Source of the DNA: Aquimonas sp046318115
GTDB lineage: Bacteria > Pseudomonadota > Gammaproteobacteria > Xanthomonadales > Xanthomonadaceae
Direction of reading: 5' to 3'
Assembly (NCBI GenBank): GCA_046318115.1
Contig: JBKCVA010000037.1
Location: 1-61,215 of the forward strand
DNA length: 61,215 bases
The notes beneath the pieces were generated by a model that made no database searches, had not been told where the DNA came from, and saw nothing but the letters and a program-made list of their open reading frames with translations. Below, piece after piece: positions 25,879 through 33,113 of this stretch. The number at the start of each line of letters is the position of its first letter. Position 1 is the stretch's first letter. Made by a program: the position numbers and the translations under genes.

Positions 25879-26247
25879 ATGAATCTTCGCGCCCTGATGC
25901 TCGCCCCCCTGCTGGGCCTTGGACTCTCCGCTTGCAGCCCTGGCGCGCCGGCCGGCGATGCGCCTGTCGAGCGCCCGGCCCAGTTGGGCATGTGCGCCAG
26001 CTGCCATGGCGTCGATGGCATCGCGCTCGCGCCGGGCAACCCGCATCTGGCCGGCCAGGACGAGGCTTACTTGCGCCTGTCCCTGCAGAAGTACAAGACC
26101 GGCGAGCGCCGCCATCCGCCGATGCAGGCGGTGGTGGGTGCGCTGCAGGACGCTGACATCGACGCGTTGGCGCGCTGGTATGCCAGCCAGCCGCGGCAGG
26201 GCCAGCGCGCGGCGGCGGAAGCCGCCGCCAACGCAGAAGCGAACTAG
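25879..26247 (+). CDS. Small c-type cytochrome lipoprotein
   Basis: A 122-residue c553-like cytochrome. A lipoprotein signal (LLGLGLSAC) is followed by a single haem-binding CASCH (~38-42) and a likely axial Met in 'HPPMQAVV' (~76). It has the usual 'DIDALARWYASQP' C-terminal helix and an Ala-rich tail. It would carry electrons at the periplasmic face. The next gene begins three bases after its stop, so the two are co-transcribed. Confidence 0.88.
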   Translation: MNLRALMLAPLLGLGLSACSPGAPAGDAPVERPAQLGMCASCHGVDGIALAPGNPHLAGQDEAYLRLSLQKYKTGERRHPPMQAVVGALQDADIDALARWYASQPRQGQRAAAEAAANAEAN

Positions 26248-26250
26248 CCC

Positions 26251-26592
26251 ATGGGATACGCCGGCCGGCTGCTGGGTTTCGCCTTCGGCTGGATCCTGCT
26301 GCGACATCCGGCCGGCGCCGTGCTCGGTTTTCTGATCGGCTGGGGCTTCGACGGCGGCTGGTTGGCGCTGCGCTCGCCGCGACCCGCCCGTGGGGAAGAC
26401 CCGTACGCAGTGCTGGACGTCGACCCCGAGGCGAGCATGGACGAAATCGATCGCGCTTACCGCCGAGCGATGTCGCGCCACCACCCTGATCGCGTCGCCA
26501 ACGAAGCGCCGGCCGTGCGCCGCCGCGCCGAGGCGCGCGCGCGCGCCATCAACGCTGCGTATGACCGTATCCGCGCCGAGCGCTCGGGCTGA
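26251..26592 (+). CDS. Membrane-anchored J-domain protein
   Basis: 113 residues. One hydrophobic segment (~5-35, 'LLGFAFGWILLRHPAGAVLGFLIGW') followed by a J domain (~50-110) with the HPD tripeptide in 'SRHHPDRVANE' and the 'AINAAYDRIRAER' helix. It resembles the J domain of DjlA-like co-chaperones that recruit DnaK to the membrane, without the TerB-like middle. It follows the cytochrome gene by three bases. Confidence 0.85.
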   Translation: MGYAGRLLGFAFGWILLRHPAGAVLGFLIGWGFDGGWLALRSPRPARGEDPYAVLDVDPEASMDEIDRAYRRAMSRHHPDRVANEAPAVRRRAEARARAINAAYDRIRAERSG

Positions 26593-26636
26593 GCCGAGTC
26601 TGCTCCAACCCCATTCCACTCCATGTCGAGCCCGCC

Positions 26637-27311
26637 ATGTCCCACTGCCTGATTGCGCCCTCCATCCTCTCCGCCGACTTCGCCCGCCTCGGTGAAGAGG
26701 TGCGCAATGTGCTCGCTGCCGGCGCCGACTGGGTGCACTTCGACGTGATGGACAACCACTATGTGCCCAACCTCACCGTCGGACCGTTGGTCTGCGAGGC
26801 GTTGCGCAAGCACGGCATCACCGCGCCCATCGACGTGCACCTGATGGTGAAGCCGGTCGACCGCATCATTCCGGACTTCGCCAAAGCGGGCGCCAGCCTG
26901 ATCAGCTTCCACCCCGAGGCCAGCGAGCACGTCGACCGCAGCCTGCAGCTGATCCGCGACTCCGGCTGCAAGGCCGGCCTGGTGTTCAACCCGGCCACGC
27001 CCCTGCACCACCTCGACTACGTGATGGACCGGATCGACCTGATCCTGATCATGTCGGTCAACCCGGGCTTCGGCGGCCAGAGCTTTCTGCCCTCGGTGCT
27101 GCCCAAGATCCGCGAGGCGCGCGAGCGCATCCGCGCCTCGGGCCGCGATATCCGGCTGGAGGTCGACGGCGGCGTCAAGGTCGACAACATCGCCGAGATC
27201 GCCGCCGCCGGCGCTGACACTTTCGTCGCCGGCTCGGCGATCTTCAACGCGCCGGACTACGCCAAGGTGATTGCCGAGATGCGCGCCGAGGTGGGCAAGA
27301 GCCGGGATTAG
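26637..27311 (+). CDS. rpe: Ribulose-phosphate 3-epimerase
   Basis: A 224-residue TIM-barrel enzyme interconverting ribulose-5-P and xylulose-5-P in the pentose phosphate pathway. Active-site signatures: 'APSILSADFARLGEEV', 'HFDVMDNHYVPNLTVG' (metal-binding His/Asp), 'DVHLMVKPVD', 'MSVNPGFGGQSFLP' and 'EVDGGVKVDNIAEIAAAGAD'. Length is as usual for the family. A GGGATT repeat cluster begins right at its stop codon. Confidence 0.96.
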   Translation: MSHCLIAPSILSADFARLGEEVRNVLAAGADWVHFDVMDNHYVPNLTVGPLVCEALRKHGITAPIDVHLMVKPVDRIIPDFAKAGASLISFHPEASEHVDRSLQLIRDSGCKAGLVFNPATPLHHLDYVMDRIDLILIMSVNPGFGGQSFLPSVLPKIREARERIRASGRDIRLEVDGGVKVDNIAEIAAAGADTFVAGSAIFNAPDYAKVIAEMRAEVGKSRD

Positions 27312-27348
27312 GGATTGGGGATTAGGGATTGGGGATTCGGGATTCGTA
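27305..27348. repeat. GGGATT tandem cluster
   Basis: Alternating GGGATTA / GGGATTG / GGGATTC units run from the last codon of rpe downstream. The same units form an inverted pair near hslU/hslV (49730-49833). Confidence 0.8.
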
Positions 27349-27373
27349 GGACGTACGCAAGCCCGCTGTTGAG

Positions 27374-27476
27374 CCCCTCTCCCCCGGAGGGAGAGGGGTT
27401 GGGGAGAGGGGGGAACCTGGCTGCAAGCTTCCTACCCCTCTCCCCCCGCCCCTCTCCCTCAAGAGAAGAGGGGAGG
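27374..27476. repeat. CCCCTCTCCC-type REP element
   Basis: CCCCTCTCCC (27374-27383) and GGGAGAGGGG (27389-27398) form a perfect 10-bp stem with a CCGGA loop. A second degenerate copy with 'CCCTCTCCCTCAAGAGAAGAG' type sequence ends near 27476. Such elements are dispersed in xanthomonads. It lies between rpe and the end of the convergent serine hydrolase gene and may act as a bidirectional terminator. Confidence 0.75.
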
Positions 27477-27539
27477 ACGGCATTCGGGTGGCTCGCGGCG
27501 TGGTTCAGGCCGCAGCTCTGCCAATCCCCAATGCCGCTC

Positions 27540-29534
27540 TCACACCACCGTTGCCCCGAGCACCCGCCACAGCCACAGCTGCACCGACACGAACAGCAGG
27601 GCGAGGGTGAACAGGGTGAACATCAGCCGGCGCCACAGCCCGAAGCGCGTGCGGGTCCAGGCCGGCATGAGCATCAGCAGCATGGCAAGCGCTGCAGCCA
27701 CAAGCGTCCATGCCGCCCAGTGCGTCCACAGCATGGCTGGCAGCGGGTAGTTGCCCGGCAGCTCCGCGGCACCCGCCTGCTGCAGGGCCAGCGCTGTGGC
27801 GATCAAGCCGCCCGCCAGCGCCAGCACGCACAGCGCCGCCAGCACGGAAACACCGCCGACCAGGGCATCGGTCGGCCCGCCATAGCGCTTGCGTCCGAGC
27901 CGCCAGACCACGCCGGCCAAGGTCGACAGCGCCAGCAGCACGCTGCTGCCCAGGGCGACGAACAGCCACAGCGGTGCGCTCAAGCCTTCGACGCGCTCGA
28001 AGCTGTGCACGCCGCTGCCGTCGGCGAACGCCAGCACGCGTCCATCGCTGCCGCGGATCAGCGCCAGACGCTGACCGAAGGCCGACTCGAACAGATCCTC
28101 GCCGATGCGTCGGTACTCGCCGCTGCGAGGGCCAGCCTCGAGCGCCAGGGTTTCGCTGTTGATGGCGCGCAGGCTGACGCCGTCGAAGGCGCCGAAGATC
28201 GTCGCGAAGCTGCTGAACACGCGACGGTTGGACAGATATGCGCCGTCGACCTCGGCGAGCGCGCCGGGCGCGCCCGACTCGGCGACCAGCGGCGCCGCGG
28301 CGGGCAGGGTTTGCAGACGCTCAAGAATCTGCTCGGGCAGGCGCTGGACGAGGTTGCGGCTGGCGCCGCTGCTCTGGCTGACGAAGACGCCGAGGCCCAG
28401 CTCGGGCACCAGCACCAGATTGCTCAGATAGCTCTCGGTGGCGCCGCCGTGGCCGGTCAGCTGCAGGCCGCGGAACGGCGTCTGGATAAAGCCGTGGGTG
28501 ACATCCGCGGCGTCAGCACGGTCGCTGTAGGGCCGCGAAAACACCAGAGCATGCGTTTCCGCTGACAGCAGTCGGCGGCCATCGAGCTCGCCCGCGTTCA
28601 GATGAAAACGCATCCAGCGCGCCATGTCCGCGGCCGTGGTCGACATCCCGCCGGCCGGCCAGTAGGCGCCGAGCTGCAGCTCCGGTTCGGGCTTCAGCAC
28701 GCCGTCGCGCTCCGCGTAGCCCTGCGCCAGCCGTGGACGCGTGGCCGCATCCATCCGTGTGGGCCCCTCCCAGACGGTGTCGTGCATCCCGAGCGGCTCC
28801 AGCAGCTCGCGGCGCAGAAAGCTGCCGTAGTCCTCGCCGGCGATATCGGCCACCACTTGGGCTGCGAGCGCCGAGCCCCAGTTCGAATACGACGTCCGCG
28901 CGCCCGGCGGATAGATGCGCTTGGGCTGGTGCTCGGCCAGCAGCTGGGCCAGTGGCCGTGCGTCGTCATCGCCGACCGCAAAGACCTGGAAGCTGTCCTC
29001 GAAACCGGCGCGATGCGACATCAGCTGGCGCATCGTCACTGGCGCATCGAAGGCCGGGGCGACCTGGACGGCCTTGAGGTAGAGGTTGACGTCGGCATCG
29101 AGGTCGAGCTGACCGCGATCGACCAGCACCAGGGCCGCGGTCCAGATGAAGGTCTTCGACACCGAGCCGATGCGGAACAGGGTCCGCTGCGGATCGACCG
29201 GCGTGCGCGCGGCGAGGTCGCCATGGCCATAACCGCGCAGCAGGGTCGGTGCGTCGGCCCGCACCAGCGCGACGGTGACGCCGGGCAGCAGATGCTCGCG
29301 GCGCAGGGCTTCCACCAGACCGTCAATATGATCGGGCAGGGGATCCGCGGCCTCGGGAGTCGGTGACTCGGGCTCGATCGCGTCCGCGAGGGCTGTCGGG
29401 CCCGAGCTGGCGCCGAGCAGCGCATCGGGGTCCAGTACCGCGGACTCGACGGGCGATGCGGGCGGAGTGGCACTGTCCTGCGCCTGCAGCGGCGCGACCA
29501 CACTGAGCAGCAGGCAGAACAGCAGTCTGGACAT
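27540..29534 (-). CDS. Serine hydrolase, class C beta-lactamase family, with C-terminal membrane helices
   Basis: 664 residues. A signal peptide (to ~19) precedes a beta-lactamase-fold domain (~65-400): SVSK (SxxK) at ~123, 'YSNWGSALAAQV' (YxN) and 'GHGGATES' (HxG). A lipocalin-like linker domain (~420-520) follows, then four predicted transmembrane helices. The fold is that of periplasmic esterases, D-aminopeptidases or PBP4-like enzymes; the TM tail anchors it to the inner membrane. Substrate unknown. Confidence 0.88.
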   Translation of the reverse strand: MSRLLFCLLLSVVAPLQAQDSATPPASPVESAVLDPDALLGASSGPTALADAIEPESPTPEAADPLPDHIDGLVEALRREHLLPGVTVALVRADAPTLLRGYGHGDLAARTPVDPQRTLFRIGSVSKTFIWTAALVLVDRGQLDLDADVNLYLKAVQVAPAFDAPVTMRQLMSHRAGFEDSFQVFAVGDDDARPLAQLLAEHQPKRIYPPGARTSYSNWGSALAAQVVADIAGEDYGSFLRRELLEPLGMHDTVWEGPTRMDAATRPRLAQGYAERDGVLKPEPELQLGAYWPAGGMSTTAADMARWMRFHLNAGELDGRRLLSAETHALVFSRPYSDRADAADVTHGFIQTPFRGLQLTGHGGATESYLSNLVLVPELGLGVFVSQSSGASRNLVQRLPEQILERLQTLPAAAPLVAESGAPGALAEVDGAYLSNRRVFSSFATIFGAFDGVSLRAINSETLALEAGPRSGEYRRIGEDLFESAFGQRLALIRGSDGRVLAFADGSGVHSFERVEGLSAPLWLFVALGSSVLLALSTLAGVVWRLGRKRYGGPTDALVGGVSVLAALCVLALAGGLIATALALQQAGAAELPGNYPLPAMLWTHWAAWTLVAAALAMLLMLMPAWTRTRFGLWRRLMFTLFTLALLFVSVQLWLWRVLGATVV

Positions 29535-29694
29535 TGCACAGGCTCCCGATTGGCCGCGGCCACGTTAGCAGTTCGCGCGGCTGAAGCGCTGTCCGTCGGA
29601 ACGTTCGGAGCGAACCCCTTCGATGCGCGCGTGCGGCGTGCCCGGGGTACGCCGGGCTGCTAGGCTCCGGCCGACTTCCCGGTGGAGAATCGCA

Positions 29695-30225
29695 ATGAAG
29701 CTCGCGTTGAAGCTGATCGCGGCACTGGTGACCACGGTGCTGTTGCTGGCGGCTGTCGGGTTCGCGCTGCCCTCCGCGTTCAAGGTCGAACGCGCGGTGC
29801 AGATCGAGGCGCCGGCCGCCGAGGTGTATGCGCTGATCGCCTCACCGCGCGAGTGGAAGCGCTGGTCGGCGTGGAACATGCGCGATCCTGCCATGCGGAT
29901 CGAATACACGGGGCCGGACTCCGGCTTGGGCGCTGGCTGGTCGTGGCAGAGCGCGACCGAAGGCAATGGCGCGATGGAGTTCACTGCCGTGGTGCCGGGC
30001 GAACGCGTCGACTATGCGCTGCGCTTCCCGGATTTCGGCATGGAGTCGAAAGGCGTGCTGCGGATCGATCCGGCCGGCAGCGGTGTGCGCCTGTCCTGGA
30101 GCAACGAGGGCGACATGGGCGCCAACCCGATCAACCGCTGGTTCGGCCTGTTCATGGATGACCTGGTGGGCCCGGATTTCGAGGCGGGGCTGGCCAATCT
30201 GAAGCGGATCGCCGAGGCCGGCTGA
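29695..30225 (+). CDS. SRPBCC-family lipid-binding-like protein with N-terminal membrane segment
   Basis: 176 residues. One N-terminal transmembrane segment or uncleaved signal (~5-26), then a START/Bet v1-like fold: 'VERAVQIEAPAAEVYALIASPREWKRWSAWN', 'GWSWQSATEGNGAMEF' and the C-terminal helix 'DLVGPDFEAGLANLKRIAEAG'. These proteins bind hydrophobic ligands; the ligand is unknown. TGGAGA lies upstream of ATG 29695. Confidence 0.85.
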   Translation: MKLALKLIAALVTTVLLLAAVGFALPSAFKVERAVQIEAPAAEVYALIASPREWKRWSAWNMRDPAMRIEYTGPDSGLGAGWSWQSATEGNGAMEFTAVVPGERVDYALRFPDFGMESKGVLRIDPAGSGVRLSWSNEGDMGANPINRWFGLFMDDLVGPDFEAGLANLKRIAEAG

Positions 30226-30745
30226 GCGCAGGTGAGAACCCTCCGCCTTGGAGCCGTACGGGCGTTGGTGCTTGAGGCGAAAGTCCGACTGCATGCGGAC
30301 AGTTTTCGTCGATGTGCAGGCCCATGGCAGCGCTATGGGGCAAGAGGATTCGTGGACAAGCGTCCGGCATCTGTCCGGACGCGTTCGGTCTCTGCGCGGC
30401 GACGCGTTCGCTTCCTCGGTTGCGCTGGATCAGGCACCTGCGCGCTCGATCCGCGGGCGCGCCGTCCATGGCGCCCGGCAACGCTGAGTTCTTCAGCCTT
30501 GCCCCAGCTCGCCAAGCGCTCTTGAATCCACATGCCGCGCTGAGACACCAACGCCCTGAGACGCCCTCGCTAGGGCGTCTGAGTCTTTATCCCCGCTCCG
30601 AGTCCGAGCTCTGCGATCGGGGTCGAGCCCTGCGTCGGTGATCCCCGAGCGCCGGGTTGCGGGCGCGAAGGCTCGCAGATCGCTGTGCCCCGAGGCAGGC
30701 CCGATCCGTCGTGCGTATGGACCGGGCCTGCCCGACCCCGTGGGA
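30226..30745. other. ~520-base gap, no gene seen
   Basis: No convincing coding frame lies between the SRPBCC gene and the convergent chitinase gene. The only clear structure is a stem-loop at 30559-30580. Confidence 0.4.
30559..30590 (+). terminator. Possible intrinsic terminator
   Basis: AGACGCCCT (30559-30567) and AGGGCGTCT (30572-30580) form a 9-bp stem with a CGCT loop, followed by GAGTCTTTAT. It is ~330 bases after the SRPBCC stop codon, so its transcript is uncertain. Confidence 0.45.
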
Positions 30746-32992
30746 TCAGTCAGCCCGCTGGCCGTGTGGGCACTCGGTGCGGGTGCTCGGCGCGCTCGTG
30801 CTCAGGCCCTGCTGGATCGCCGCCGACAGGCTGCCCTGGGCATCGTCGCCGGAGAGCTCCCAGAAGAACACGCCACCCAGCCCCTGCTGCCGCGCGTAGC
30901 CCATCTTCTCGCGCACCGTCTGCGGGTCGTCGAAGCTCCAGAAGGTGCTGCCGTTGTAGATCCAGTGCGCGCCCGCCTCGCTGTCGCGGAAGCTCGGCCA
31001 CGCGAGGTTCCTGAGCACCCGGTAGTCCTCGATGCCGGCCTCGTAGGTGCCCGGAGCCGCGCCGGTGCCGCTCTGGTAGAGGCCGTTGCGGCCGCCGGCC
31101 GGCACGCCGGTCCAGCCGCGGCCGTAGAAGCCGATGCCGAGCGCCAGCTTGCTGGCCGGAACGCCACGGCTGCGGAAGGCCTGCAGCGCATCGTGGCTGT
31201 TGTAGAGCCGAACATCGCCGGTGCTGGGATCGGAGGCGCTGCCGAAGGTGGCCGAGTGGTGGTTGGTGCGCGGGTCCCAGGCGCCATGGAAGTCGTAGGT
31301 CATCACCAGGATGGAGTCGACGTGCGGGTGGTACTCACCCGGGTCGGTGGCCCGGATCTTGTCGATGCCGGCGCCCACCGCGACGGTGAGCTCAAGCCCG
31401 GGCCGCACCGCGTCGAGCTGGCGCCGGAACTCCGCCAGCAGAGCGGTGTAGTTGGTGCGGTCCTCGGCGCTGCCGCAGGCCAGCCCGCAGGCATTCGGAT
31501 ACTCCCAGTCGATGTCGATGCCGTCGAACACACCGGCGGCGGCGCCCGGTCCGCCTGCGCCGTCCACAACCGGCAGATTGCCGCGGATGTAGGCGTCGAT
31601 GCAGGAGGCCACGAAGGCCTCGCGATTCTCCGGTCGGGCGGCTTCGGTGAATCCGCGCGACCAGGTCCAGCCGCCCAGCGAGATCAGCACCTTGACGTGC
31701 GGATGCCGCTGTTTGAGCTTGCGCAGCTGGTTCCAGTTGCCGCGCAGCGGCTGGTTCCAGGTGTCGGCCACGCCATCGATGCTCTCGCTGGCATTGAAGG
31801 CACGGCCATAGTCCGCCCAGGCGTCGCCGCCGGCACCGGTGTCGGGGTTCGCGGCCAGGTTCACCCCCACTTCGCAGCGGTTGTTGCGCACGTTGCCAAA
31901 GGCGTAGTTGATGTGGGTGATGCGGCTGGCGGTGCCGCTGCTCTCGATGTTGCGCACCAGATAGTTGCGGGCGTAGATGCCCCACTGCACGAAATAGGCG
32001 GTGACGCGGGTACTGGTCGGTGGCGCGGTGGCCTGGGTGCTCACCTGCAGCGCGGCGGAGGGCATCGAGACATTGCCGGCGTTGTCACGGGCGCGCACTT
32101 GGTAGCTGAAGGCGGTGGACGCGCCCAGGCCGGTATCGCGCCAGCTGAGCTGGGTGGTCTCGCCGACCTGCACGCCGCCGCGCAGGATCTCGTAGCGCGC
32201 CAGTCCGCTGCCGCCAACGTTGTCGGTCGAGGCCGTCCAACCGAGATCGATGCTGCTCGCGGTCTGCGCCGGTGAGGCCAGATTGCCGGGCACGGAAGGC
32301 GGCGTCGTATCGCCGCTGCCCGCTCCCGCCTCGAAGCCGTTGGCGAACATCGCCGAGGCCGGCGGCGCCGAGCCCCCGGCGAACTGCACATCGACGCAGG
32401 TGTAGAAGGCTTCGGGGCTGTCCGAGCGCTGCCACACGTTGTAGATCACATGGCGACCGCTGCGCGCCGGCAGCGGACAGTCGAAGGCGTAGCGGTTGTT
32501 GGGTCCCAGCGGCACGTTGCCGTGGCGGCAGAACTCCTCCAGGTCGGACCAGCGCAGCGGTTGCGTGGGGTCGTAGCCGTTGCGGGTGATGTAGAAGATC
32601 CAGTCGCGGCTGGCATGCGGGGCGGTGCCGTGGAACTCGAACCGGAAACGGCCCTGCGCATCGGGTGCGACCGGCTGCGCCTGCCAGTCGGCGCGCGGCA
32701 GGTCCAGGCCCGCGAAAGCGGGGTTGCCGCCGCTGCAGAGCTTGCCGTCCGGCACCACCGCCGCGTGGTTGCCATTGGCATTGGCCTGGTTGACGCCCAT
32801 CCAGTCGTACATCGCCTGGCTGCCACTGACGGCCTTGAGTGCCTGGCAGGACGGATGCGGCGGGTTCTCAGCGCCCTGCTGGAAGCACTGCAGGATGCGG
32901 CTGGTGGGCTGGCTCATCGAGCCGTGGCCGAAAGCGGGCGCAGCGATCACGGTGGCTGCGAAAAGCAGCGCAAGACGGTGCAGGGGACGCAT
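30746..32992 (-). CDS. Secreted AA10 LPMO - fibronectin III - GH18 chitinase fusion
   Basis: 748 residues with two chitin-degrading activities. The signal peptide ends AFG at residue 22, so mature His23 (HGSMSQP) would be the N-terminal copper ligand of an AA10 lytic polysaccharide monooxygenase. The second brace His is in 'FHGTAPHASRDWIFYITR' (~120-137). A Fn3 domain (~240-330, 'PSVPGNLASPAQTASSIDLGW') follows. The GH18 chitinase (~345-735) has 'LISLGGWTWS', the catalytic 'FDGIDIDWEYP' (DxxDxDxE), 'MTYDFHG' and 'GVFFWELSGD'. The LPMO would open crystalline chitin for the chitinase. It is the only gene of its pathway in view. Confidence 0.92.
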   Translation of the reverse strand: MRPLHRLALLFAATVIAAPAFGHGSMSQPTSRILQCFQQGAENPPHPSCQALKAVSGSQAMYDWMGVNQANANGNHAAVVPDGKLCSGGNPAFAGLDLPRADWQAQPVAPDAQGRFRFEFHGTAPHASRDWIFYITRNGYDPTQPLRWSDLEEFCRHGNVPLGPNNRYAFDCPLPARSGRHVIYNVWQRSDSPEAFYTCVDVQFAGGSAPPASAMFANGFEAGAGSGDTTPPSVPGNLASPAQTASSIDLGWTASTDNVGGSGLARYEILRGGVQVGETTQLSWRDTGLGASTAFSYQVRARDNAGNVSMPSAALQVSTQATAPPTSTRVTAYFVQWGIYARNYLVRNIESSGTASRITHINYAFGNVRNNRCEVGVNLAANPDTGAGGDAWADYGRAFNASESIDGVADTWNQPLRGNWNQLRKLKQRHPHVKVLISLGGWTWSRGFTEAARPENREAFVASCIDAYIRGNLPVVDGAGGPGAAAGVFDGIDIDWEYPNACGLACGSAEDRTNYTALLAEFRRQLDAVRPGLELTVAVGAGIDKIRATDPGEYHPHVDSILVMTYDFHGAWDPRTNHHSATFGSASDPSTGDVRLYNSHDALQAFRSRGVPASKLALGIGFYGRGWTGVPAGGRNGLYQSGTGAAPGTYEAGIEDYRVLRNLAWPSFRDSEAGAHWIYNGSTFWSFDDPQTVREKMGYARQQGLGGVFFWELSGDDAQGSLSAAIQQGLSTSAPSTRTECPHGQRAD

Positions 32993-33113
32993 GGAGATTC
33001 CGGGCGGCGAAAGGCGGCGCGAAGTGTGTCCAACTGTGACGCAAGCGACACGTGCGCTCCATCACGGTTTCTCACCATTCGGCGGCGCAGGGCCGACGCC
33101 GTTGTCCGTGGAA

